Assembly (NCBI RefSeq): GCF_024741235.1
Contig: NZ_JANSKA010000001.1
Location: forward strand, 1-64,000
Length of the DNA: 64,000 bases
Source: Tractidigestivibacter montrealensis
GTDB lineage: Bacteria; Actinomycetota; Coriobacteriia; Coriobacteriales; Atopobiaceae
Direction: 5' to 3'
Of the stretch, positions 54,754-63,660 are shown piece after piece (the stretch's first letter is position 1; every line of letters begins with the position of its first letter). The position numbers and the translations under genes were made by a program. The notes beneath the pieces are model-generated. The model had not been told where the DNA came from, did no database searches, and was given only the letters and a program-made list of their open reading frames with translations.

Positions 54754-55566
54754 CTAGGCGGTGAGCAACCCGCACCAAGCGGCGGCGATGCTCAGCACGA
54801 CGATGACCAGAAGAAGCGTGTTGACCTTCGCGCCCTTGCCCAGAGCTTTGGACAGGGCGAACGTCACCGCCAACGGCAGCATCTTGGGCATGATGCCATC
54901 GAGCACGCTATTGAGGTCGATGGCGCCGTCACCGCTGCCGATCGTCCAACCGAGTTTTACGGTCACCATCGAGGCGACCATGCCGCCGATAACGATCAGG
55001 CCGATCATGGCCGCACCCTGGAACACCTTCTGCATGATGCCGGACTTCTCGGCCTTAGCCAGGAAATCGGTGCCCATCTTGTAGCCCCAGTGAATGCCGA
55101 ACCAGCGCACCAGGTAGTTGGGGATGTTGAACGCCAGTAAGAACACGAGCGGCGCGAAGATGTTGCCGGCGAGCGCCAGCGACGCCGCGATGCCGCCCGC
55201 AAGGGGACGGATGGTGCCCCAGAACAGCGAGTCGCCGATACCGGACAGCGGACCCATGAGCGATGCCTTGACGGCATTGATCGAGTTGGTGTCGAAGCCA
55301 TCCTCGTTGGCGTTGCGCTCCTCCATGGCAGCCGTGATGCCCAGGACGAGCGGGGCCATGGCAGGCGTCACGTTGAAGAACTCGCCGTGGCGCTTGAGCG
55401 CCTCAGCCCGATCCTCCTTGGCGGGATAGAGCTTCTTGATAACGGGGGCGAGGGAGTGGCACAGTCCCATGCTCATCTGGCGCTCGTAGTTAAACGAGCC
55501 ATCGAAGTTGAGCGAGCGGAAGAACATGCTGCGCAGCTCTTTCTCGGTAATCTTGTTCTCAGTCAT
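54754..55566 (-). CDS. PTS mannose-family IID component
   Basis: 270 residues with the IID signature at the N-terminus (LRSMFFRSLNFDGSFNYERQM then GLCHSLAPVIKKLY), NVTPAMAPLVLGITAAMEE and membrane segments at the C-terminus. With IIC it forms the translocator. Fourth gene of the IIA-IIB-IIC-IID set; the 59-bp gap to IIC and 22-bp gap to the dehydratase suggest one transcript. Confidence 0.93.
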   Translation of the reverse strand: MTENKITEKELRSMFFRSLNFDGSFNYERQMSMGLCHSLAPVIKKLYPAKEDRAEALKRHGEFFNVTPAMAPLVLGITAAMEERNANEDGFDTNSINAVKASLMGPLSGIGDSLFWGTIRPLAGGIAASLALAGNIFAPLVFLLAFNIPNYLVRWFGIHWGYKMGTDFLAKAEKSGIMQKVFQGAAMIGLIVIGGMVASMVTVKLGWTIGSGDGAIDLNSVLDGIMPKMLPLAVTFALSKALGKGAKVNTLLLVIVVLSIAAAWCGLLTA

Positions 55567-55625
55567 CTTATGGCCTCCTTGCCATATGGCTGCGATCCGG
55601 CGCTGCGGCCGGTACGGGTCGCGGC

Positions 55626-56396
55626 CTAGAAATCCTCTTCGTCATCGGTTGCCACGGCGGGCTGCGCCTGGGTGCCGTTGCTGCGCAGGATCAGCAAGGT
55701 GACGACCCCGCCCAGCAGGGCCAGACCCAAGACCGGGATGTTCAGGTATGCCGAAAGCAGGAAGCCGACAGCGAACCAGGGAGCGACCTTGTCGTTGATG
55801 AGCATATTGGCGAGCATGGCAAAACCGAGCGCGGGGAGGATGCCGGCGGCGATGGAGATGCCGTCCATGATGAACTGGGGAACGGCGGCGATCAGGGCCT
55901 CGATGACGGGGCTTCCCACATAGAACGAGATGGCGCAGGCGAGCGTCATGACGATCACGTAGAGCCAGTAACCAAGGTCGTGCATAAGCGACACACCGTC
56001 GACATTGCCCTCGGCGGCGAACTTATCGGCCGTATGGAGCATGAACTGGGGACGGATGATCAGGTAGAACAGGTTTTTGATGAGCAGCGCGAGCGTGGCG
56101 ATAGGAAGCGCCAGCGCCACGGCGACCTCCGCACCCGAACCCGAAGTGATGGCGAAGGCAGTGCCCAAGACGCCGCCCGCGGTGATCTCGGGCGGGATGG
56201 CAGCACCGATGGCCATGTTGCCCATGAACGCGAGCTCGAGCGTGCCGCCCACGGCAAGGCCGGTCTGGAAGTCACCGAGCGCGATGCCGACCAGCGGGCC
56301 CATGACCACCGGGCGCTGGAGCATCGATTTGCCGGTCACGTGGTCGCAGTAGCCGATGAAGGCGACAAGACCCACAAGGAACGTTTTCCAAAGCAT
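55626..56396 (-). CDS. PTS mannose-family IIC component
   Basis: 256 residues, mostly membrane: RPVVMGPLVGIALGDFQTGL, GGTLELAFMGNMAIGAAIPPE and PQFIMDGISIAAGILPALGFAML are the conserved IIC blocks. An acidic tail (ATDDEEDF) ends it, resembling the tail of IIA. Substrate specificity cannot be read from it. Confidence 0.93.
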   Translation of the reverse strand: MLWKTFLVGLVAFIGYCDHVTGKSMLQRPVVMGPLVGIALGDFQTGLAVGGTLELAFMGNMAIGAAIPPEITAGGVLGTAFAITSGSGAEVAVALALPIATLALLIKNLFYLIIRPQFMLHTADKFAAEGNVDGVSLMHDLGYWLYVIVMTLACAISFYVGSPVIEALIAAVPQFIMDGISIAAGILPALGFAMLANMLINDKVAPWFAVGFLLSAYLNIPVLGLALLGGVVTLLILRSNGTQAQPAVATDDEEDF

Positions 56397-56429
56397 AGGT
56401 TTTCCTCTCCCTCTATCTGCCGTCCGGCA

Positions 56430-56894
56430 CTATGCCGAGAACGGGACCTTCTTGTCGCTGGGGACTCCCTGGATGTATACCTCGATGCCCTGATCCTGGG
56501 CATTCTTGAGCAGCGCAATGTCCTCGTCGGTGAGGTTGATGGACTTTGCGATCTGCTTGGTCTCGTCAGTGGGCTTGGTGCCGCCCAGGTCGATGGCGGC
56601 AATCTGTTCGACGGCGAGCGCCATGCGAGTCGCATCGGCCACGTTGGAGACAACAATCATCAGGTGATACTTGTCGGTCTTGCCCCCGTTGATCGCGGCG
56701 ATTGAATCGTCGATGTTCTTGATGACGAGCTTAACGTCGTTGGGCTTCGACAGGCGCAGCGTCGTCTTGCGCAGCTCGTCGGAGGCGACATCGTCGTTGG
56801 CGACGAGGATGCAATCGGGCTTGAGCGCGGACGTCCAGGAGAAGATGACCTGACCATGGAGCAGACGATGGTCGACGCGGAACAGAACGATCAT
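56430..56894 (-). CDS. PTS mannose-family IIB component
   Basis: 154 residues starting MIVLFRVDHRLLHGQVIFSW, where the His of LLHGQV accepts phosphate from IIA. The domain length is standard (about 150-165). It phosphorylates the incoming substrate bound by IIC/IID. ATG 56894 has an AAAGGAAT-type ribosome site. Confidence 0.93.
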   Translation of the reverse strand: MIVLFRVDHRLLHGQVIFSWTSALKPDCILVANDDVASDELRKTTLRLSKPNDVKLVIKNIDDSIAAINGGKTDKYHLMIVVSNVADATRMALAVEQIAAIDLGGTKPTDETKQIAKSINLTDEDIALLKNAQDQGIEVYIQGVPSDKKVPFSA

Positions 56895-56953
56895 GATGAT
56901 TCCTTTCGATCGGGCTCGGCCGCTGTTGTGCGCAACGACCGACGTTGCCTTGT

Positions 56954-57361
56954 CTAGAAGTCCTCCTCGGACTTCGATTCAACGGGTTTAATCTGAACGA
57001 GTTGCTCACGCGCCTCGGCGACGGTGGCGTCGATAAGCTGCTGCGTGGGCGTTGCGTTATCTATCATGAGTGTGAGCACGAGCGGCAGGTTCATGCCGGT
57101 GACGACGAACACGCCGGGCTCGTTAACGAACTGAGAGGCCTCGTTGTTGACACTTCCGCCCAAGACATCGGTCAAAATGACCAACTCGTCACCCTCCTCG
57201 AGTGAGTCGACCATCTGTTTGAGCTCCTGAGCGGGATCGGTGCAACCGTCCACGTAGGCACTGATCGTCATCAGGTGCTCTTGGGCCCCGACGACCATCT
57301 CGACCGAGCTCTTCATGCCTGCGGCCAGCCTTCCATGAGACGCAAGCACCACGTTTCTCAT
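56954..57361 (-). CDS. PTS mannose-family IIA component
   Basis: 135 residues from ATG 57361 (MRNVVLASHGRLAAGMKSSV); His in ASHGRLA is the phosphorylation site. TDVLGGSVNNEA is the second conserved block. The frame upstream to 57490 is not part of the domain. First gene of the PTS operon, 221 bp downstream of the regulator gene stop with a probable terminator between. Confidence 0.93.
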   Translation of the reverse strand: MRNVVLASHGRLAAGMKSSVEMVVGAQEHLMTISAYVDGCTDPAQELKQMVDSLEEGDELVILTDVLGGSVNNEASQFVNEPGVFVVTGMNLPLVLTLMIDNATPTQQLIDATVAEAREQLVQIKPVESKSEEDF

Positions 57362-57414
57362 GCGGCATCCTCTTTTCCCTCGTGTATTGCCGTGGCCCCA
57401 GAGTACGGAAAGCC

Positions 57415-57472
57415 GCCATAAAGAAAGCCGCCCCCGCCGGCGTTTCGCCAAGCAGGGGCGACTTTCGCCACT
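57415..57472 (-). terminator. probable terminator of LevR-like gene
   Basis: On the minus strand AAAGTCGCCCC pairs imperfectly with GGGGGCGGCTTT across a GC-rich loop, followed by CTTTAT. It lies between the regulator stop (57583) and the IIA start (57361). Confidence 0.55.
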
Positions 57473-57582
57473 CAGACTGCATCTCGACACATCCCGCCCC
57501 GCCGCTTCGACTCAAAGACCGCAGTTCGAGTCGACAGTCGCGATCCACGGGATACGAACCCGGTCTCCGTCCATGAAGACGT

Positions 57583-59232
57583 TCAGCCGGCCGCCTTCCC
57601 CCGCGCTGTCGGGGGAAGGGCCCCGTCCCCTTCCATCAGGGCAATATGCGCGATAATAACCAGCCGCGAAAGCGCATCGGCATCGATGCCCAACACACAC
57701 TTGGTGCGCGCGACAACCTCCTCGGCGAGGCGCGCTGCACCCACATGGGCACACACGATCAACGTGGTTATGCCGTTGATCTCTGCCTTATTCTCGTTCT
57801 TCCAGCAGGGCAAGCTGTCATCGGGCCATAGCTGCTCATAGACCAGCTGCGCCATAACACGCGCCGTGGCGTACGATAGCGCGCTGCCGCGATGTTCGTT
57901 GATGCCCGTCACCGTCTCGCCGAGGAGGCGGGTGAAGGCATCGAGGCGCGGGCCGCGGGCGCCGTGTCCGGCAGCCAGGTTGTCCTCGAACGATTTGACG
58001 CTCGCGGCGATACGCCGCTCGAGCTCTGCGGCGTCAATCGCACCATCTTTAAACAGTCCGAATACCTCAAGCATCGGTCGATAGGCATCTACGGAGCGCG
58101 TGGAGACGTCGTGCCGAGCAGCCCTCGTCGTATCGACAAGCTCTCCGTCTCCCTCGGCCTGGACCGCCGTCACGCGGCTCAGCACGTTGGCCGGAAGCCT
58201 ATAGGTCCTCACTATGATGTTCGACGCCCCGCCCCGCTCAAGATACGCCTCGGCGCAGGCATTAGTGATGCTGCGCCTGAGCTCAGAGATATTGTCATCG
58301 AAGTCCGCATTCGTCAGGCAGTTGAAGGCGCCGCGCGTGATCAGGACGTCCACGCTCATACGCCGCCCCTCGTCTTTGAGAAAATGGAGCGCGATCTCGC
58401 GTCGCTCCTCTGGTGTGCGCTCGCGCAGCGCGGGAAGCGGAACAATCACCGGTAGGCGATGCGAAAATTCGCGCGCCAGGTCGGAATCGGCAGGAACCGT
58501 CGTAGTGAAGACAAAGCGAAGCCCCCGGTCCTCGGAATCCTGGTTGGCGCGAGCCGCCAGGAGAGCATGCGTGAACAGGAACTCACGCTGCGGGCGAGGC
58601 AGCAAATCGATGTACTTGAACAGCAGGATGCCGCCTCGAGCACGATCGCTCCAGCCCGAGTGCCCCTCCTCGCCAAAGTACTCGCGCCCGATATCCCATG
58701 TGCTTACGGGACAGCGGGAGCAATCGACCGTGACGATCTCTCCGTCTTGTGCAACGAGACCCGCGCCTTTACCGTATTCGAGCATCAGCTTGACCATGAA
58801 CGTCTTGCCCGTACCCAATGCACCCATGATCAGCACTGGCAGACCGCAGGGCGGGTACCCCATGGCGACGCGCATCTGCTCGATCGCCGAGGAAAGGCTT
58901 AAGGAGTGACCGATCGCGCGATCAAAGCCCTTCCCGGGCATCGTCCCGCGCATGCCGAGCAACTCATCCACGGTATCGAAGGCGGAGCGGTCGAGTCGTG
59001 CCTGCAGGTAGCGCTCGATATCGTGCCGGTGGAAGTAGCACACGGGCCTGATTCCCGCCTTCACCAGCAGGCCCCGACGCACCAGGTCGTTGAGGTACTG
59101 GCTCGCAAGGTTGCGGGAGATGCTCATGGCCCGGGCGATATCGACCGTGGTGAACCGCTCAATGCGCTCGGGATCGAACTCGCGCGTCACATGGTCCAGA
59201 TAGGACAGAATGTCTTTTTGCGTCTCGGGCAC
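57583..59232 (-). CDS. LevR/ManR-like PTS regulator lacking the sigma-54 motif
   Basis: 549 residues, shorter than LevR (about 900). It has an N-terminal winged helix (FTTVDIARAMSISRNLASQYLNDL, 27-50), an AAA+ domain with Walker A MGALGTGKT (136-144), and a PTS-regulation-like C-terminal part (DAFTRLLGETVTGINEHRG; then GITTLIVCAHVGAARLAEEVV resembling an IIA-type fold). The GAFTGA loop that contacts sigma-54 is absent: FGEEGHSGWSDRARGGILLFKYID follows directly, and the Walker B DE is replaced by KYID. High-GC Gram-positives generally lack RpoN, so it probably regulates the adjacent PTS operon by another mechanism. Malic enzyme lies upstream on the same strand. Confidence 0.8.
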   Translation of the reverse strand: MPETQKDILSYLDHVTREFDPERIERFTTVDIARAMSISRNLASQYLNDLVRRGLLVKAGIRPVCYFHRHDIERYLQARLDRSAFDTVDELLGMRGTMPGKGFDRAIGHSLSLSSAIEQMRVAMGYPPCGLPVLIMGALGTGKTFMVKLMLEYGKGAGLVAQDGEIVTVDCSRCPVSTWDIGREYFGEEGHSGWSDRARGGILLFKYIDLLPRPQREFLFTHALLAARANQDSEDRGLRFVFTTTVPADSDLAREFSHRLPVIVPLPALRERTPEERREIALHFLKDEGRRMSVDVLITRGAFNCLTNADFDDNISELRRSITNACAEAYLERGGASNIIVRTYRLPANVLSRVTAVQAEGDGELVDTTRAARHDVSTRSVDAYRPMLEVFGLFKDGAIDAAELERRIAASVKSFEDNLAAGHGARGPRLDAFTRLLGETVTGINEHRGSALSYATARVMAQLVYEQLWPDDSLPCWKNENKAEINGITTLIVCAHVGAARLAEEVVARTKCVLGIDADALSRLVIIAHIALMEGDGALPPTARGKAAG

Positions 59233-59346
59233 GGTCGCGGTCGAATCCCCTTCCCCGCGGATACGGCTGATAACAACACCACTCTACTCTTTCAGCCGCC
59301 CGCCTCGATTGAGCATTTGCCAAAAGCGATAGGGCGAACGGTGCAG

Positions 59347-60549
59347 CTAATGCCCTTCCGCAGCGGAGTGACGGGCGACGCCAGTTGCCACCGCCGTGTC
59401 GGCCACGGCGGCTGCGACGCGCTCGACCACGCGTCTATCCAAGGCCGAAGGCACAATGTAGTTCGGCGCCAACCCGTCCTCGCGCGTCAACTCGATAAGC
59501 GCATGCGTCGCGGCCAAGAGCATCGCGTCGTTGATCTCGCGGGCGCGCACATCAAGCGCACCGCGAAAGATTCCAGGAAAAGCGAGGACGTTGTTGACCT
59601 GGTTATCGAAGTCCGAGCGCCCCGTCGCCGTAACGGCGGCACCGGCCGCCCGAGCCTCATCGGGCATGATCTCGGGCATCGGGTTCGCCAACGCGAACAC
59701 GATCGGATTCGGCGCCATCAGGCGCACCATGTCGGCAGAGATGATCCCGCCCGCGGCCACGCCGATTACCGCGTCGGCGCCGCTCATCGCATAGGCAAGT
59801 TCACCCGATATATCACGCGGGTTAGTCTTGTCGACCGTGTCGGCAGTATCGGGCGTCACGATGTCGTCATCCCGCTCCACAATGCCATCCTTGTCGACCA
59901 GGGTGATCTGGGTCGCTCCCATCCCCAGCAAAAGTTGTGCCACGGCCATACCAGAGGCCCCCGCCCCCACGATCACGATACCGGCCGTGTCAAGATCGCG
60001 ACCCGTCACCTCGCAGGCGTTTGCCATCGCCGCTGCCGCGACGACAGCAGTGCCATGCTGGTCGTCGTGGTAAACGGGAATCTCGAGCGTCTCCTTGAGC
60101 TTGCGTTCGATCTCGAAGCAGCGGGGAGCCGCGATGTCCTCCAGATGGATGGCACCGAAGCTGCCCTGCAGCAGTTGGATGGTGTGCACGATCTCGTCGA
60201 CGTCCTTGCTACGGATGCACAGGGGAAACGCGTCGACATCGGCAAGTGTCTTGAGTAGCGCCGCCTTGCCCTCCATGACCGGCATACCCGCCTCGGGGCC
60301 GATATCGCCTAGACCGAGCACCGCACTGCCGTCCGTGACGACGGCCACCAAGTTGGCCCTTCGCGTATAGTCGAACGACAGGTCAACATCGCGCGCAATC
60401 TCCTTACAGGGAACGGCCACCCCCGGCGTGTAGACACGTGCGAGGTCCTCGGGACCCTCAATATCGACGCGGCTCGTCACCTCGATCTTTCCATGCCACG
60501 CTTTGTATTGATCCAGTACAGCTGCGTTTGTCACGGGCTCTCCAATCAT
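59347..60549 (-). CDS. NAD(P)-dependent malic enzyme
   Basis: 400 residues from ATG 60549 (MIGEPVTNAAVLDQYKAWHGK). Malic enzyme blocks: ARVYTPGVAVPC, VVTDGSAVLGLGDIGPEAGMPV, YHDDQHGTAVVAAAAM, IVIVGAGASGMAVAQ (Rossmann), ALANPMPEI. It decarboxylates malate to pyruvate and CO2 and can often decarboxylate oxaloacetate. Next to tartrate/fumarate dehydratase it would convert the C4 product to pyruvate. It is separate from the regulator gene by 114 bp. Confidence 0.92.
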   Translation of the reverse strand: MIGEPVTNAAVLDQYKAWHGKIEVTSRVDIEGPEDLARVYTPGVAVPCKEIARDVDLSFDYTRRANLVAVVTDGSAVLGLGDIGPEAGMPVMEGKAALLKTLADVDAFPLCIRSKDVDEIVHTIQLLQGSFGAIHLEDIAAPRCFEIERKLKETLEIPVYHDDQHGTAVVAAAAMANACEVTGRDLDTAGIVIVGAGASGMAVAQLLLGMGATQITLVDKDGIVERDDDIVTPDTADTVDKTNPRDISGELAYAMSGADAVIGVAAGGIISADMVRLMAPNPIVFALANPMPEIMPDEARAAGAAVTATGRSDFDNQVNNVLAFPGIFRGALDVRAREINDAMLLAATHALIELTREDGLAPNYIVPSALDRRVVERVAAAVADTAVATGVARHSAAEGH

Positions 60550-60754
60550 CCGATCTGTCCCACGGACTTTATAGGGACAGGCAGAGACAAAAGCACCCGT
60601 CCGATGCTCTTCGCCACAAGCCCGTCCCTTTCGCCACAAGCCCGCACCGCACGACGGAACCGCCGCGATATCGACGCATGGCCGATGATGGAATGGCTCG
60701 CGGATTATCTCCGTGAAGCAGGACCGAAAACTGCGTCCCGTTCCAATTGCTTAA

Positions 60755-60826
60755 ATAGCCAAGGTAAAGCAGCAGCTCGACGTAGACCTCGAACCCGAAG
60801 TCCACCGCGTAGGCGATTTCATCTAA
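60755..60826 (+). pseudogene. murB 3'-end fragment (second copy)
   Basis: About 23 codons reading AKVKQQLDVDLEPEVHRVGDFI then TAA, nearly the same as the murB C-terminus at 51946-52011 (EVKQQFDVDLEPEVHRVREFM) but with about one in six bases changed. Nothing upstream of it encodes murB. It marks the far edge of the catabolic block and is followed at once by a terminator. Confidence 0.85.
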
Positions 60827-60833
60827 TACAAAA

Positions 60834-60858
60834 GAAGGCCCCAAATGGGGCCTTCACT
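60834..60858. terminator. terminator after murB fragment
   Basis: GAAGGCCCC (60834-60842) with GGGGCCTTC (60847-60855) and a 4-nt loop, A-rich on the left. It resembles the original murB terminator. Confidence 0.8.
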
Positions 60859-60906
60859 CTATTTGTTTTAGCCACCCCCGCGCCGAAGAAGCGCCCAAAC
60901 CCGAGT

Positions 60907-61035
60907 GGCCTGGACTGCCGGCGGGGCATTAAGTTGGTCGCGAGTTCCGCACGAGCCGAAGGGCACTTAATGTGCTCTTCGTGCGAGCAGGACTGTCCGA
61001 GCAGGCAACTTAATGCCCCGCCGGCAGTCCAGGCC
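60907..61035. repeat. perfect 30-bp inverted repeat with inner hairpin
   Basis: Arms at 60907-60936 and 61006-61035 are exact complements over 30 bp (start GGCCTGGACTGCCGGCGGGG). The 69-bp loop has further pairing (CGCACGA / TCGTGCG). It lies 19 bp past the stop of the NlpC-type gene. It may be a MITE-like element, a terminator-like structure or a small structured RNA. Confidence 0.9.
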
Positions 61036-61054
61036 AACTCACGGAAATGAGGCA

Positions 61055-62245
61055 CTACGACAGCGCGATACCGCCGAGCCAACCCCAGCGCACGCCCGAA
61101 CCGGTTCCATAGAACGCGATAAACGAGTCGAGCGACTTTGACGTGATCGAGCCCTCGTTGCTCATGACGATGTTGTTGCCCACGTAGATACCCACGTGGC
61201 CGTAGAGCAAACCGGGGCTACCGGTGCCGGCATGCGAGGAGTCGGCGACGATCATGCCCACCTGCAGGGTCGAGCGATCGGAGCTGTAGCAGTAGGCGTT
61301 GAACATGTCACACGCGTTGCCGCCAAAAAAGCCCACACCGGCGTTGCGGAAGACATTCGTGACCCACGCGGCGCACCAGTTGAGACCGGGCGAAGGCGTG
61401 GAATAGCAGGCGTTGACGACAGCCTGCTGCTTGCCGGAACCGCCGCTCTGCTGCGGGGTGCCGCCGCTGTAGCTGCCGCCACCCGAGCTGGAACCGCCCG
61501 AACTCGAGCCGCCGGAGTACGTCGGCTGCTGCGCCGCGGCCGTCGCCTTCTTGGCCTCCTCCTCCGCCTGGGCGGCGGCGAGGATCTCGGAATCGCGCTT
61601 GGCCATGAGCTCCTTGACGTCGTCCGACAGGCCGTTGAGGACGCTCTGGACCTCGGCCTGCTTGGACTGCATGCTCTTCATCTGCTCGGTCTGCTTGTCC
61701 TTGAGGGACTCGAGGTCGGTCTTCTGCTTCTCGAGGTCGGCCTTTTGGCTGTCGAGCTCAGACTGGATCGTCTGGATATCCGAGATGGCGTCGCGGTCGC
61801 TCTTGTTGACTTTCTCCACATAGTGGGTGTTGGCGACGAACTCCTCAAACGAGCCGGAGGTCAAAAGCAGGGACAGGACGTTGGTGCCGCCCGACTTGTA
61901 GCTCGCGGTGACGCGGTCGGAGAGGCCCTCGCGCTTCTTCTTGAGCTCGCTCTTCTTGGCGTCGATCTGGGACTGGACGCCCTCGATCTTGTTGAGCGTG
62001 TCCGCGTTCTTCGAGGCGAGCGCCGAGTATTCGCTGGCGATGCCGTAGAGCTGCTTTTGCACCTCATCGACCTTCGCCTGGGCCTCGTTGAGCTTATCGG
62101 TGGTCTCCTGCGAGGCCTCGGCCGCATACGTACGCTGCGGCAGGCCGAAGAGGACGGCCGCGGACGCGGCGGCGAAGAGCGCCTTGAGCGCCGTGCGGCG
62201 GGAAACATCCTGATCGAGCAGGGAATTTGAAACGTTTTGTGACAT
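61055..62245 (-). CDS. secreted PcsB/NlpC-P60-type peptidoglycan hydrolase
   Basis: About 396 residues from ATG 62245 (MSQNVSNSLLDQDVSRRTALKALF). A twin-arginine-like SRRTALKALFAAASAAVLFG signal with likely cleavage after TYAAEA, a long coiled coil (about 45-215; ETTDKLNEAQAKVDEVQKQL...), a Gly/Ser linker (about 235-275) and a C-terminal catalytic domain with GLNWCAAWVTNVF (Cys) and YGHVGIYVG (His). The layout matches PcsB/RipA-like enzymes controlled by FtsEX-type signals, used for daughter-cell separation. The 30-bp inverted repeat lies directly downstream. Confidence 0.88.
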   Translation of the reverse strand: MSQNVSNSLLDQDVSRRTALKALFAAASAAVLFGLPQRTYAAEASQETTDKLNEAQAKVDEVQKQLYGIASEYSALASKNADTLNKIEGVQSQIDAKKSELKKKREGLSDRVTASYKSGGTNVLSLLLTSGSFEEFVANTHYVEKVNKSDRDAISDIQTIQSELDSQKADLEKQKTDLESLKDKQTEQMKSMQSKQAEVQSVLNGLSDDVKELMAKRDSEILAAAQAEEEAKKATAAAQQPTYSGGSSSGGSSSGGGSYSGGTPQQSGGSGKQQAVVNACYSTPSPGLNWCAAWVTNVFRNAGVGFFGGNACDMFNAYCYSSDRSTLQVGMIVADSSHAGTGSPGLLYGHVGIYVGNNIVMSNEGSITSKSLDSFIAFYGTGSGVRWGWLGGIALS

Positions 62246-62303
62246 ATGTGCTCCGATACCTGTTGTGTGTATATGTCGCAATATCCCGTACAGGAGACAT
62301 CAC

Positions 62304-63366
62304 ATGTCAGAAGCTCTTAAGCCCGAGGACATCTGCGTCCTCGTCACCGGTGGCGCCGGATTCATCGGCTCCCACACCGTCGTCCAGCTCCTCGAGGGCG
62401 GCTACCAGGTTGTCATCGTTGACGATCTTTCCAACGCGAGCACTGTCGCCGTCGACCGCGTCAAGACCATCGTGGGCGACGAGGCCGCCAAGAACCTCAC
62501 CTTCTATGAGGCAAACGTCCTGGACCGCGAGGCCATGAACAAGATCTTCGACACCCACCATATCGATTGCGTGATCCACTTCGCCGGCTTCAAGGCCGTC
62601 GGCGAATCGGTCCACAAGCCCATCGAGTACTACCACAACAACATCGAGAACACGCTCGTGCTGCTCGACGTCATGCGCAACCATGGCTGCAAGTCCATCA
62701 TCTTCTCGAGCTCCTCGACCGTCTACGGCGACCCGGACAACCCGCCCGTCACCGAAGAGGACCCCAAGAAGCCCGCAACCAACCCCTACGGCTGGACCAA
62801 GTGGATGATCGAGCAGATCCTCATGGACGTCCATACCGCCGACCCCGAGTGGGACGTCGTGTTGCTGCGTTACTTCAACCCCATCGGAGCGCATCCCTCG
62901 GGCCTAATCGGCGAGGACCCCAAGGGCATCCCCAACAACCTCGTGCCCTACGTGGCGCAGGTCGCCGTGGGCAAGCTCGCCGCGGTCCAGGTCTTTGGCA
63001 ACGACTACCCCACGCCCGACGGTACCGGCGTGCGCGACTACATCCACGTCTGCGACCTGGCATCGGGCCACGTCGCCGCGCTCAACTGGATGAACGGCAA
63101 GACGGGCGTCGAGATCTTCAACCTGGACACCGGCACCGGCAGCTCCGTGCTCGACGTGATTCACGCGTTTGAGAAGGCCTGCGGCAAGGAGCTCCCCCTA
63201 CAAGATCTGCCCGCGCCGCGAGGGTGACATCGCCGCCAACTGGTGCGATGCCTCCAAGGCCGAGCGCGAGATGGGCTGGAAGGCGCAGTACGACATCGAC
63301 GACATGTGCCGCGACAGCTGGAACTGGCAGAGCCACAACCCCAACGGCTTCGCCGACGCCGAGTAA
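62304..63366 (+). pseudogene. galE: UDP-glucose 4-epimerase gene with one-base insertion
   Basis: From ATG 62304 (MSEALKPEDICVLVTGGAGFIGSHTV) a GalE-type SDR with FSSSSTVYG and YGWTKWMIEQIL (Tyr-x3-Lys). Near 63194-63199 a CCCCC run has one C too many; the frame ends early as PLQDLPAPRG, while the other frame gives ELPYKICPRREGDIAANWCDASKAE, the normal C-terminus, to TAA at 63366. With one C fewer it would be a full epimerase of about 353 residues. Terminator at 63422-63454. It interconverts UDP-glucose and UDP-galactose for surface glycans. Confidence 0.9.
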
Positions 63367-63421
63367 CCGTCTCGAGAGGCAAAAACTCCAACGCCGAGCG
63401 CCTCGCCGGCACACGGCTCCC

Positions 63422-63454
63422 AGGCCCCGGTCCCGCAAAGGACCGGGGCCTTTT
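63422..63454 (+). terminator. galE terminator
   Basis: GGCCCCGGTCC (63423-63433) and GGACCGGGGCC (63440-63450) with a 6-nt loop, then TTTT. Confidence 0.92.
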
Positions 63455-63660
63455 CATGCTCCGCGCGGACAGGGCGGAGATGGTCGTCTCGATCGGGTTC
63501 GCGCCAGACGCCAAGGGCGCCCGCAGGCGGGCCTAACGACGGGAGTTGACGCGCAACTCTCTGTTAGACCAAGATTGACCTGAGCAAGCCAAATTAACGT
63601 CCGGGGCCCTCGCTATGATCCGTGTCGCCAAACACAGGAATCGAGGAGGAAGGCCCCGGA

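Noticed and set aside
57530-57575. tRNA-like T-arm (GGTTCGTATCC) on the minus strand
   Set aside because: No matching acceptor stem, anticodon arm or CCA; it reads as chance similarity.
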